Below are positions 1-7,391 of a DNA stretch of 64,000 nucleotides, one piece after another. The stretch comes from Nocardioides sp. Lineage in GTDB: Bacteria; Actinomycetota; Actinomycetes; Propionibacteriales; Nocardioidaceae. Every line of letters starts with the position of its first letter. The first letter of the stretch is position 1. The notes beneath the pieces are model-generated. The model saw nothing but the letters and a program-made list of their open reading frames with translations, had not been told where the DNA came from and did no database searches. A program made the position numbers and the translations under genes. The DNA is taken from NCBI GenBank assembly GCA_020636915.1, contig JACJWV010000007.1, forward strand, positions 1 through 64,000, read 5' to 3'.

Positions 1-525
1 GACCCCCTCGGAGACCAGCGCGACGATGTGGCCGTCCCCGCGGTGCTCGCGCAGCATGTTGGCCGCGTGCCACAGCCGCGCCACGGGCTCCTCGGGCACC
101 GGGAGCGAGCGGAGGCCGGCGTACATGACCCGCCCCTCGGTCGGGGCGCTGGTCGAGGCGAGCGCGAGGAGCTCGGCGGCGCGGGCGAGCCCCGGACTCC
201 CGACGAGGTCGCCGAGGATCCTCCGCAACGCCGCCACGCAGCCCCGCTCCCGCGCGGAGTGGGCGGCCTCGGGTGTCGTCGTGTCCCAGACGCGCGGGAC
301 GTGACGGGCGACCTCCCCGGCCGCGAAGTTGTAGAACGCCGCGTGGACCACCTCCGCCGGGACCAGGCCCAGCGGCGCGGACCGTCCGGCGAAGTAGCCG
401 TCCCAGTAGTTGTCGAAGCCGAGCGCCACCATCTCGTCGTTCGGCTCCGGGGAGGCGAAGTTGACCATCGAGATCGGCTCGATGAGCTCGTGGATCCGAC
501 GGGCGACGGGTCGTGGGTGCGGCAT
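1..525 (-). CDS. SCO6745 (SalK-like) family protein, 3' part beyond the window
   Basis: An open frame runs from an ATG at 525 to the window edge without a stop, giving the first 175 residues. It shows the marks of the actinobacterial SCO6745/SalK family: an N-terminal helix (RRIHELIEPI), a YFAGRSAPLG block near residue 50 and REHRGDGHIVALV near residue 165. The family is usually described as winged-helix-like and has no settled biochemical role, so no function is proposed. Its ATG overlaps the stop of arr (ATGA), which suggests translational coupling; it is the last visible gene of a three-gene minus-strand cluster. The family call is fairly secure; the function is unknown. Confidence 0.75.
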   Translation of the reverse strand, partial: MPHPRPVARRIHELIEPISMVNFASPEPNDEMVALGFDNYWDGYFAGRSAPLGLVPAEVVHAAFYNFAAGEVARHVPRVWDTTTPEAAHSARERGCVAALRRILGDLVGSPGLARAAELLALASTSAPTEGRVMYAGLRSLPVPEEPVARLWHAANMLREHRGDGHIVALVSEGV

Positions 526-935
526 CAGTTGATGATCTCCCCGCGCTCGTCCTCGAGGATCGCGGCCAGCCGGACGCGCCAGCCCTCGAGCGCCTCGGGA
601 GTCAGTCGCGTCCAGTCGGTCACCTCGCCGACGACCCGGAGCGGCTCCCGGCTGCGGTAGGACCGGGTCGGGTTGCCCGGGAACTTCTTGTCGGTCACGT
701 TGGGGTCGTCCTCGAACGCTCCGGTCGGCTCGACGGCGTAGACGCGAGGTTCGCCGTCACCGGCCGCGAGCTCCGCCGCGAGCCCGGCGCCGTCGGCCAC
801 GGCCGTGAAGTAGATGTGGTTCATCACGACCTCGGGCCGGTAGTTCGACCGGAAGCCCGCGGTGAGGAGCTCGCCCACCCGCAGGTCGGCCTTCGTGCCG
901 TGGAAGAACGGCCCCTCGTCCAGGACGTCACTCAC
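525..935 (-). CDS. arr: NAD(+)--rifampin ADP-ribosyltransferase (Arr)
   Basis: Arr enzymes inactivate rifamycins in the cytoplasm by moving ADP-ribose from NAD+ onto the C23 hydroxyl. The 136-residue product matches the family in length and carries its hallmarks: FFHGTKADL near residue 10, GFRSNY near 28, NHIYFTA near 40, and the strongly conserved block DDPNVTDKKFPGNPT at 76-90 followed by RVVGEV. It starts with GTG at 935, overlapping the stop of the upstream DUF559 gene (GTGA), and its own stop overlaps the next start, so the three genes look like one transcript. Chromosomal arr genes are widespread in actinobacteria, so this need not be recent acquisition. Family assignment is secure; actual resistance is inferred. 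Confidence 0.93.
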   Translation of the reverse strand: MSDVLDEGPFFHGTKADLRVGELLTAGFRSNYRPEVVMNHIYFTAVADGAGLAAELAAGDGEPRVYAVEPTGAFEDDPNVTDKKFPGNPTRSYRSREPLRVVGEVTDWTRLTPEALEGWRVRLAAILEDERGEIIN

Positions 936-1870
936 CGGGCCAGCCTAGATCGCTGCGCGGAGCCCGACGTGCCGGCGGCGGTGGCCAGTCGTCGTCGGCG
1001 CATTCGTAGATCGACAACTGCCATCAGCACCCGCCGCACGTAGTCGGGGTCGAACATGACGTCTTCCCACGCGAACCGGAGCACGAGCCACCCGTCGACG
1101 ATCAGCAGGTTGTAGCGGCGTGCGTCGCGGGCGAGCGCCGACCGCCCGCCGTGCCACTCGAACGAGTCGGCCTCCAGTGCCACCTGGAGGTCGGTGTCGA
1201 CCAGGTCGGGACAGCACCACGGGTCCGTCGTGGTGATCAGCACCTGAGGCCGGACCGACAGGCCCGGAACGTCGAGGGCGATCGCCCGGAGGACGGACTC
1301 GAAGGGGTTGGCCGCCTTCCCGCTCGCCTCCGCCCCCACCCGCTGCGCCTGAGCGCGGCCAGGGCCGTGGACCTCGGCCACGGCGAGTGCGAGCGCGGCG
1401 CGCTCGCCGGCCCGCAGGGCCGAGTCCGCGATCGCCAGGGCCTCGTCGAACGGCAGCATCCGCAGGCAGTCGCGCAACGTGGCCACCTTGCTGGTCGCGA
1501 TGTCGTCGACCACCTCGTCAGGCGTGAGATCCCGGTAGTGGAGCTGCACTCCCGAGCGCTGCTCCACGGTCACCTTCCGTCGACGCCCGACGGTGACGTG
1601 CGGTCTCACCGGAACGCTCTTGACCGCCCAGCCGTGGTGCAACGCGGCGCTGGAGAGGCTGAGCACCCCGGCCAGCACGTGCGCCTGTGCCCGGGCGTCC
1701 TCGACCGTCGGCAGCGCGTAGCGTCCGCGGGCGACCGGGACGATGCTGTGTTCGCGCAGGGCGCGGTCGACCGCCGCGCGCGAGGTCGCGGTCACCAGCG
1801 CGGCGCGGGTGGCGACGCCACCCAGCGCCGTCAGCACCTCTGCCACGTCCACCCGCCCACTGTCCCGCAT
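932..1870 (-). CDS. AbiEi-like N-terminal domain / DUF559 nuclease-fold protein
   Basis: The 312-residue protein begins with a winged-helix-like region (about 5-60, including VARGRYALP) typical of the AbiEi antitoxin N-terminal domain, and ends with a DUF559/Vsr-like PD-(D/E)XK region (about 205-290). There VDTDLQVALEADSFEWHG and RRYNLLIVDGWLVLRFAWEDVM supply the acidic pair and the conserved Trp/Arg core. Such proteins are abundant in Nocardioides and relatives; their role is unproven. No AbiEii-type toxin is adjacent, so a toxin-antitoxin reading is not supported. The ATG at 1870 begins the conserved N-terminus. It is followed by arr with a 4-nt overlap. Confidence 0.72.
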   Translation of the reverse strand: MRDSGRVDVAEVLTALGGVATRAALVTATSRAAVDRALREHSIVPVARGRYALPTVEDARAQAHVLAGVLSLSSAALHHGWAVKSVPVRPHVTVGRRRKVTVEQRSGVQLHYRDLTPDEVVDDIATSKVATLRDCLRMLPFDEALAIADSALRAGERAALALAVAEVHGPGRAQAQRVGAEASGKAANPFESVLRAIALDVPGLSVRPQVLITTTDPWCCPDLVDTDLQVALEADSFEWHGGRSALARDARRYNLLIVDGWLVLRFAWEDVMFDPDYVRRVLMAVVDLRMRRRRLATAAGTSGSAQRSRLAR

Positions 1871-2014
1871 CCCGTTCGACGACGTCGGTGCTCATCCACA
1901 GGGAGAAGCGGCGCGTGCCGGGGTCCTGTGGGGTGATGGCGGTCGCCGCGCTCGCCTCGCTTGCCGGCATCGGTGGCATCCCGGGCTGAGACGCCGTCGG
2001 CGCGGGGTGCCAGC

Positions 2015-2377
2015 ATGACCTCCGTGACCGGTTGCCGCATCGCCGACGCCTTCGAGCTGGTCGACCAGCTCCCCGAGGTCACCCGGTCCGACAACGGCCG
2101 CTACTGGCGGATCGCGGTCAGCGGGCAGACGTTCGGGTACCTCTGGGAGCCCACCCGCACGGTGGGCCTCAAGCAGACGCTCGCCGAGCAGCACGCCCTG
2201 GTGGCGGAGCGGCCCGAGACCTTCGAGGTGCAGTTCACCACCACCGCCCACGGCTGGGTGGTGGTTCGTCTGGCGGGGGTCGAGCGCGACGAGCTCGCCG
2301 AGCTCACCTTCGAGGCGTGGCGACTCACCGCGCCGGGCCGGCTGGTCGATGCCCGCGGCGACCGGCTACCCCGCTGA
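2015..2377 (+). CDS. MmcQ/YjbR family protein
   Basis: A 120-residue cytosolic protein with the MmcQ/YjbR (double-wing, CyaY-like) fold signature: IADAFELVDQLPEV at the N-terminus, WRIAVSGQTFGYLWEP in the middle and the closing LAELTFEAWRLTAP. Members are often annotated as DNA-binding by fold only, and no specific function is established. An in-frame extension to 1961 exists, but the ATG at 2015 gives the usual family N-terminus. The 3' end overlaps the converging small membrane-protein gene by 12 bp. Confidence 0.78.
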   Translation: MTSVTGCRIADAFELVDQLPEVTRSDNGRYWRIAVSGQTFGYLWEPTRTVGLKQTLAEQHALVAERPETFEVQFTTTAHGWVVVRLAGVERDELAELTFEAWRLTAPGRLVDARGDRLPR

Positions 2378-2560
2378 GTCGACCCGCGTGCCCTCGCGCC
2401 GCACCGTGGGCAGCCGCCACCACAGCAGGACCAGGAACCCTGCCAGCAGGAACAGGCTCACTCCCGGCTTCCACGCCGGGGACCAGTCGACGTCCGTCAG
2501 GTAGAGGACCTGGCTGACGCAGAAGACGATCGTGATGACGACCTTCCAGCGAAGCTGCAT
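2366..2560 (-). CDS. small two-helix membrane protein
   Basis: A 64-residue protein with two hydrophobic segments (about 7-22 and 33-47, the second rich in Leu and Trp) and a basic C-terminus, so probably an inner-membrane protein with both ends inside. The ATG at 2560 is chosen because a strong ribosome site (GGAGGAG, 7-8 nt upstream) precedes it; a longer in-frame reading to 2731 lacks such a site and has low-complexity sequence. I do not recognise the family. It converges on and overlaps the MmcQ/YjbR gene by 12 bp and diverges from the GNAT gene. Confidence 0.6.
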   Translation of the reverse strand: MQLRWKVVITIVFCVSQVLYLTDVDWSPAWKPGVSLFLLAGFLVLLWWRLPTVRREGTRVDSAG

Positions 2561-2666
2561 GGCGGCTCCTCCGAGGCAGGGTGATCGGGTGGTCGAGCTG
2601 TCGCCTGTGATTGCAGCACTCGGCGCCGCCCCGCTGATCACCCCCGCGGGTGGATAGCCTCGGGGA

Positions 2667-3179
2667 GTGCCCGAGCTCCAGCGCCTGCGGGCCGACCACG
2701 CGCCGGCCGTCCTGGCGTTCGAGCGGGCCAACCGCGCGTGGTTCGCGGCGTCTGTCTCCGACCGCGGGGACGACTACTTCCAGCATTTCGACGAAGGCTT
2801 CGGCGTCCTGCTCGCGGAGCGAGATGCCGGCCACGGCGCGTTCTACGTGCTCGTCGACGACGACGGGTCGGTGCTGGGACGGTTCAACCTCGAGCTGGCG
2901 GAGGACGGCACGGCGACGCTGGGCTACCGGATCGCACGGCGCGTCGCCGGCCGCGGGGTCGCCACGAGCACGGTCCGCGAGGTCTGCGCCCTCGCCTCGT
3001 CGCAGTACGGCGTCCGGCTGGTCCGCGCCGCCACCTCCCACCAGAACCTCGCGTCGCAGCGAGTCCTGGTCAAGGCCGGATTCGTTCCCGGCGGGCCGGC
3101 CGGTGCTGCCGACCTCGGGGGCAAGCACGGGACCTGGTACGAGCTCGAGACTCGACCGGACCCGCTCAGGGGCCGGTGA
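2667..3179 (+). CDS. GNAT family N-acetyltransferase
   Basis: The 170-residue protein has the GNAT core: a beta strand region GAFYVLVDDDGSVLGRFNLE (about 60-80), motif A at about 95-105 (RRVAGRGVATSTVREV) for acetyl-CoA pyrophosphate binding, and motif B near 128 (ATSHQNLASQRVLVKAGF). It is closest in pattern to RimJ/RimL-type acyltransferases; the substrate cannot be told. The start is GTG at 2667, with TAGCCT at 2655-2660 exactly 6 nt before it, which suggests a leaderless transcript. The 3' end overlaps the converging gene by 14 bp. Confidence 0.85.
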   Translation: MPELQRLRADHAPAVLAFERANRAWFAASVSDRGDDYFQHFDEGFGVLLAERDAGHGAFYVLVDDDGSVLGRFNLELAEDGTATLGYRIARRVAGRGVATSTVREVCALASSQYGVRLVRAATSHQNLASQRVLVKAGFVPGGPAGAADLGGKHGTWYELETRPDPLRGR

Positions 3180-3888
3180 ACACCAGCCGCGGGTCCTGCA
3201 CCAGCGCCGCCGCGTCCGTGCCCGTCAGTCGCCGGCGCTCCTGCCCGGTCTGCTCGTCCGGGGCGTCGAGCGACTCGTAGACGCTGACCGCGGAGCCGTC
3301 CGGCCGCTCGAAGGAGACCCCGAAGTACCAGTGGTCCGGACCGCCGGAGGTGAAGGTCTGGCGGTAGAGGGTGCCGCCCGGGACCTGCTGCTTCGCACAG
3401 CCCGCGCACGCCACGCCTCCCTCGCTGGGCGCCGACGCGATCACCAGGAGCTCGCTGCCGTCCAGGGTGTACGTCGCCTGCCAGTCCTCGGCCCGGGCGA
3501 AGTCCGCATCGGGCAGTGGGCCGGCGGTGTGGCTGTCGCTGGGGTAGACGTCGTCGGGTGCCGGCAGCGACGGCAGGTGCTCGGCGATGACGTCGGCCAT
3601 CCTGGTGTCGATGTCGGTGCCGGGCACGTAGTCGGTGGGGGCTGGCCCGGGCGCGCCGGCGCCGGCGACCGGCGCGTCCTGGGCGACCGTCGGGACGTCG
3701 TCCCCGGTGGCCCCGCGGAGACCGACGGCGCCGAGGCCCACCACCGCCACCCCGGCGAGCGCGAGCGCGCCGCGGCGCTGCCGACGCCGACGGCGGCCGT
3801 GCTGGACGGCGGCCTCGAGGTCCGGACCTCCGGGAACGTCGTCGGTGGCGCGGGCGAGCTGGTCGCGCAGGAGCTGCTCAGTGGTCAT
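3166..3888 (-). CDS. sigma-factor-linked single-pass membrane protein (anti-sigma-like position)
   Basis: The 240-residue protein begins with MTTEQLLRDQLARATDDVPG, a short cytosolic segment, then a basic stretch (RRRRRQRR, about 32-39) and one transmembrane helix (about 41-58), followed by an extracellular domain with a CAGC motif near 165. This layout is common for products encoded directly behind SigE-family sigma genes. Its ATG overlaps the stop of the sigma gene (ATGA, 3885-3888), so the two are co-translated. An anti-sigma role is inferred from position and topology only; no zinc-binding anti-sigma motif (HxxxCxxC) is visible. Confidence 0.65.
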   Translation of the reverse strand: MTTEQLLRDQLARATDDVPGGPDLEAAVQHGRRRRRQRRGALALAGVAVVGLGAVGLRGATGDDVPTVAQDAPVAGAGAPGPAPTDYVPGTDIDTRMADVIAEHLPSLPAPDDVYPSDSHTAGPLPDADFARAEDWQATYTLDGSELLVIASAPSEGGVACAGCAKQQVPGGTLYRQTFTSGGPDHWYFGVSFERPDGSAVSVYESLDAPDEQTGQERRRLTGTDAAALVQDPRLVFTGP

Positions 3889-4394
3889 GGGTGTTCCCTC
3901 TCGGTGGGCTGGGGTGGGGTGAGCACCGCCTGGAGGCGGTCGAGGGCGCGTGAGGTGCGGCTCTTGACCGTGCCCTCGGGCAGGTCGAGGACGCGCGCGA
4001 CCTCGGCGACCGGCAGGTCGTCGAGGAACCGCAGGGCGATCACCGCGCGGTCCCGAGCCGACAGCCCGGCCAGCGCCTCCAGGAGGTCGAGCCGCTCGAC
4101 GCCGCCCTCCGGTCCGGCCACCGGCTGGTCGGGCAGCCGCTCGGTGGCTGTCTCCCTGCCCCGCTGCCGGGCCATCCGGAAGCAGGTGTGCACGACCGTC
4201 CTGCGGGCGTAGGTGTCGATCGCTCCCGGCTGGATCCGGGGCCAGTGCACGTAGAGCTGCGTGAAGGCCGTCTGGACGGCGTCCTCCGCCGCGGGCCAGC
4301 TGCCCAGCACGGCGTACGCCGTCCGCATCAGGGAGCGCTTCCGGGCCACGAAGAACTCGCGGTACGCGCCCTCCCACGCCGGTGTGCGTCCCAC
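3885..4394 (-). CDS. SigE-family RNA polymerase sigma factor
   Basis: A 169-residue ECF-like sigma factor of the SigE family. Region 2 lies at about 10-75 (REFFVARKRSLMRTAYAVLG, then AAEDAVQTAFTQLYVHW) and region 4 at about 105-160, with the helix-turn-helix VAEVARVLDLPEGTVKSRTSRAL. It should direct core RNA polymerase to a small regulon that probably includes its own operon. The GTG at 4394 is preceded by a GGAGGAG ribosome site. A candidate ECF promoter lies at 4432-4456. Its stop overlaps the start of the membrane-protein gene. Confidence 0.88.
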   Translation of the reverse strand: MGRTPAWEGAYREFFVARKRSLMRTAYAVLGSWPAAEDAVQTAFTQLYVHWPRIQPGAIDTYARRTVVHTCFRMARQRGRETATERLPDQPVAGPEGGVERLDLLEALAGLSARDRAVIALRFLDDLPVAEVARVLDLPEGTVKSRTSRALDRLQAVLTPPQPTEREHP

Positions 4395-4431
4395 CGCATC
4401 GGCTCCTCCCGGTCGGTGCTGTCACCCTTCA

Positions 4432-4456
4432 AGAGCCACAGCTCCCGTCCGGGGTT
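4432..4456 (-). promoter_or_regulatory. candidate ECF-type promoter of the first sigma operon
   Basis: Read on the minus strand, AACC (4456-4453) is separated by 16 nt from GCTCT (4436-4432). The same AACC-N16 spacing followed by CGTYT precedes the other two sigma operons of the window, more exactly. The -10 half fits only loosely, so this is a weak call resting on the comparison. Confidence 0.35.
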
Positions 4457-4511
4457 CCCTCGGCACGGGTCCGATCCTCGGGCCTCCCGGGTCGGCGATC
4501 CAGCCCTCAGG

Positions 4512-5003
4512 TCACGGTCGGGTGGCGGCGCGGTCGGGCTGACGGTCTGCCCGGGAGCGGGACACGGCCGCGATGACCAGCCAGCTCAGGAGGTAGACGA
4601 GCGCGAGCGCCGGGGAGAGCAGCAGGAGCACGACGGCTCCGACCGCCGAGGTCACCATGGCCGCCCGCACCGCCGGGGAGCCGGCCTGCCAGGCAGTCCG
4701 GACGGCGGCCCACGCCGGGCTCCTGCCATGCAGGTGGGCCTTGACGCCCTCGGCGCCGGCACGCCGGGCCACGCCCCCGGAGTCGGCGGCCGCGTCGAGC
4801 CCGGCGTCGGCGAGCTCCGTGCCGACGGCGGACGAGTGGTGCCGGTCCGTGCTGGCGCTGAGCCGGTCGATCCACCCGGCGGTCGTGCGTTCCAGCCTCC
4901 CGGCCACGGTGCTCACGGCGGAGTCGAGGACCAGGCCGAAGGCCTGGGACGGACTGAGGCTGCTCCTGGCGCTCTGGTACGACGACAGCTCAGTGGTGCT
5001 CAT
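4512..5003 (-). CDS. hypothetical protein with C-terminal membrane hairpin
   Basis: A 163-residue protein starting at ATG 5003 behind a good ribosome site (GGGAGG). The first 100 residues are soluble, rich in Ser/Thr and Ala (MSTTELSSYQSARSSLSPSQ). Residues about 112-148 form a hydrophobic region (AAMVTSAVGAVVLLLLSPAL and YLLSWLVIAAV) that could make two short transmembrane helices, followed by a basic tail. I do not recognise the family. It lies 100 bp downstream of the sterol-desaturase-like gene on the same strand and may be co-transcribed. Confidence 0.55.
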   Translation of the reverse strand: MSTTELSSYQSARSSLSPSQAFGLVLDSAVSTVAGRLERTTAGWIDRLSASTDRHHSSAVGTELADAGLDAAADSGGVARRAGAEGVKAHLHGRSPAWAAVRTAWQAGSPAVRAAMVTSAVGAVVLLLLSPALALVYLLSWLVIAAVSRSRADRQPDRAATRP

Positions 5004-5103
5004 GGTGGTGACCTCCCTGCCGGGCCCGTACCCGTTGGCGCCCCGTCGACACGCCGTCGACCCCACCGTCGACACGCGAGGTCCGGCCGTGCTCGGCCGG
5101 CGC

Positions 5104-6255
5104 TCAGGCCCTCGCCGCCGAGCTCCACCCCGGCCCGCGCAGCAGGTAGGACCACCGGTCACGCCAGGTCGGGGCCGAGGCGACGTCCTCGGCGATGTCC
5201 ACCCACTCGTGCGTGGCGATGGTCACCGGGTTGAAGGAGTCGACATTTGTCGTGAGCCCGTAGACGACCGGCTCGTCCTCCTCCTCGAACGTGCCGAACA
5301 GCCGGTCCCAGATGATGAGGATGCTGCCGTGGTTGCGGTCGAGGTACTGACGGTTGGAGCCGTGGTGCACCCGGTGGTGCGAGGGGGTGTTGAAGACCCG
5401 CTCGAACCAGCCGAGCCTGCGGATCGCCTCGGTGTGGATCCAGAACTGGTAGATCAGGTTGACGGCCCGTGCCTGCTCGATCAGGCGGGGACGGACACCG
5501 GCCAGGGCGAGCAGCCCGTACGGCACGCTCAGCGTGATGCCCTCGGCCACCGGCTGCCGCAGCGCGGTCGAGAGGTTGTAGTGCTCGCTGGAGTGGTGCA
5601 CGACGTGCACCGCCCACAGCCACCGGCTCTCGTGGCTGGCCCGGTGGTTCCAGTAGTAGAGGAAGTCCCAGCCGAGGATCGCCGCTCCCCACGCCCAAGC
5701 GCCGGTGCCGAGGTCGAGGGGCGACCTGCCGAACAGCCGCTTCCCCGAGGTCATCGCGGCCCAGGTCGTCGACACGACCAGCGCCGTCGACGCCACGGCG
5801 GTCACCGCCAGGCCGGCGTGTGCCCTGCGGAGCACGGGGACCACCGGCGCGCGGTGCTCGGGCGCGACCGCGGGCCCCTGCCGCACCTCGGCCAGCTCCT
5901 CCTGCACGGTGCGCACCTCGGCAGGCACCGTCTGTGGGTCCGGCAGCCCGCCGTCCCGCAGCCGCCTGCGTACCACGTCCCCGACGGTGGTCAGCAGCGC
6001 CGTCGCCGCCCCGAGCGCGAGCAGCCTGCCGCCGTACCGCCCGACCGTCGGGGTGACCGGGTCGACCAGCTTCTTGGTGACGTACGGCGCGACCAGGCTG
6101 CCCAGCCCCATCGTCAGGCTCGCCACCGTGTCGGCCAGCTGGTAGTCACCGGCGCGCGTCCCCGGAGCGACCGGGTGCGAGCGCTGCCAGAGGTACTCGG
6201 CGCCCATGGCGCCGAGGTAGGCCGGGATGGCCGCCACCGTCAGATCCACCTTCAC
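5104..6255 (-). CDS. sterol desaturase / fatty acid hydroxylase superfamily protein
   Basis: The 383-residue integral membrane protein carries the eight-histidine di-iron signature of the fatty acid hydroxylase superfamily: NHRASH near 208, HVVHHSSEHYN near 220-230 and HHRVHH near 295. N-terminal (about 5-95) and central hydrophobic segments give several membrane helices. Members use O2 at a non-haem di-iron centre to hydroxylate or desaturate lipids. The substrate here is unknown; carotenoid, sterol-like or fatty acyl lipids are all possible. The start is GTG at 6255. The N-terminal ~100 residues before the catalytic part are longer than in minimal family members. Confidence 0.85.
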   Translation of the reverse strand: MKVDLTVAAIPAYLGAMGAEYLWQRSHPVAPGTRAGDYQLADTVASLTMGLGSLVAPYVTKKLVDPVTPTVGRYGGRLLALGAATALLTTVGDVVRRRLRDGGLPDPQTVPAEVRTVQEELAEVRQGPAVAPEHRAPVVPVLRRAHAGLAVTAVASTALVVSTTWAAMTSGKRLFGRSPLDLGTGAWAWGAAILGWDFLYYWNHRASHESRWLWAVHVVHHSSEHYNLSTALRQPVAEGITLSVPYGLLALAGVRPRLIEQARAVNLIYQFWIHTEAIRRLGWFERVFNTPSHHRVHHGSNRQYLDRNHGSILIIWDRLFGTFEEEDEPVVYGLTTNVDSFNPVTIATHEWVDIAEDVASAPTWRDRWSYLLRGPGWSSAARA

Positions 6256-6369
6256 CCGGCCATCCTGCCCGCTGCGGGTCCCGTCCGCACGGGGACGTCG
6301 GGTTCAGGTCCGGACCGGGCGGGTACGGGTGACGGGTCAGTCAACCGACCATCTCCAGAGGGAGCGCAC

Positions 6370-6648
6370 ATGAACAAGACCGAGCTTCGGGACGCGGTGG
6401 CCGAGGCGGCCGACCTCAGCGCCGCCCAGGCCGACAGGGCCCTGAACGCGGTCCTCGACTCGATCACCTCCTCCTTGGCCTCCGGCGAGAAGGTGACGCT
6501 GCCGGGCTTCGGGACGTTCGAGACCCGGGACCGGGCCGCGCGCCAGGGCCGCAACCCGCAGACCGGCGAGACCATCGACATCGCCGCGTCGACGACCCCG
6601 GCCTTCAAGGCCGGCGCGCAGCTCAAGCAGGCGGTCAACAAGTCCTAG
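6370..6648 (+). CDS. HU family DNA-binding protein
   Basis: A 92-residue nucleoid protein of the HU/IHF fold. It opens with MNKTELRDAVAEAADLS, contains the conserved LPGFGTFETRDRAARQGRNP beta-arm base near residues 45-64 and TPAFKAGAQLKQAVN at the end, the usual HU C-terminus. It lacks the long Lys/Ala-rich tail found on many actinobacterial HupB proteins, so it is a short-form HU (HupS-like lacks this tail also in many species). The ATG at 6370 has an AGAGGGAG ribosome site. It stands alone, converging on the DUF4203 gene. Confidence 0.92.
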   Translation: MNKTELRDAVAEAADLSAAQADRALNAVLDSITSSLASGEKVTLPGFGTFETRDRAARQGRNPQTGETIDIAASTTPAFKAGAQLKQAVNKS

Positions 6649-6674
6649 TGGCGGATGGTCTGGTGCGGCGAGGG

Positions 6675-7310
6675 TCAGCTCTCGGCGTACCAGACCTCCC
6701 GGACGCTCTGCCGCATCACGGCCCGCTGGCGCGCCCCGATGACGATGCCGATCACGGCGAGCACCAGCAGGAGCAGGGACCACCACGCGCTGTCGGAGAC
6801 CGTGTCGGTGAAGTCGCCCCGCGTGAAGTCGCGGGTGTTCAGGTCGCCCACCAGCAGCATCAGCCCCGCGGTCACGCTGACCGCGCCGGCGATGGCGCCG
6901 ATGATGACGAGCACGACCATCGGCATGTCGACGATGACGCATCCGATGCCGACGACCAGACCGACGACCAGGCCGACGAGGACGGCCACCCAGTTCCAGG
7001 AGATCCCCAGCGCGACGACCAGGCCCGAGCCGATCGCGAAGCCCGCCGCGCCCATGGCCAGGACGACCGCCACGTAGTAGTAGAGGTAGGCCAGGACCGC
7101 GAAGACCAGCGCGAAGACCAGGCCGAGCACCCAGCCGAGGACCGTGCCGAGGAAGTGCTCGTCCGCGAGCTCGGCCACGAGACCGGCGCCGAAGGCGAAA
7201 CCGGCGAAGAATCCCCAGATCGGGATGATGAACCGCAGGACGAACTGCCCTGCGACGAGCATGGCGGCCCCGGCGACGATCGCGAGGAGGCCCAGGAGGA
7301 TGTCGGCCAT
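6675..7310 (-). CDS. DUF4203 / TM198-like multi-pass membrane protein
   Basis: A 211-residue very hydrophobic protein with about seven predicted helices (for example 1-20, 25-45, 57-80, 83-105, 105-125, 128-152, 175-192) and Gly-rich helices, matching the DUF4203 (TM7S3/TM198-like) family, whose function is unknown. The start is ATG 7310 with TACCTT at 7322-7317, 6 nt upstream, so the message is probably leaderless. The C-terminal tail is basic and would be cytosolic. Confidence 0.7.
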   Translation of the reverse strand: MADILLGLLAIVAGAAMLVAGQFVLRFIIPIWGFFAGFAFGAGLVAELADEHFLGTVLGWVLGLVFALVFAVLAYLYYYVAVVLAMGAAGFAIGSGLVVALGISWNWVAVLVGLVVGLVVGIGCVIVDMPMVVLVIIGAIAGAVSVTAGLMLLVGDLNTRDFTRGDFTDTVSDSAWWSLLLLVLAVIGIVIGARQRAVMRQSVREVWYAES

Positions 7311-7391
7311 GAGTGCAAGGTAGGGCCGATCACCCGCCGCGTGGGGGACGCGACGTGCATCGCGTCCGCGACGTGTCGTGCGGGACGGCAG

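Noticed and set aside
932..1870. AbiE-type toxin-antitoxin system
   Set aside because: Only the AbiEi-like N-terminal domain is present; no AbiEii nucleotidyltransferase toxin is adjacent and the C-terminal half is DUF559.
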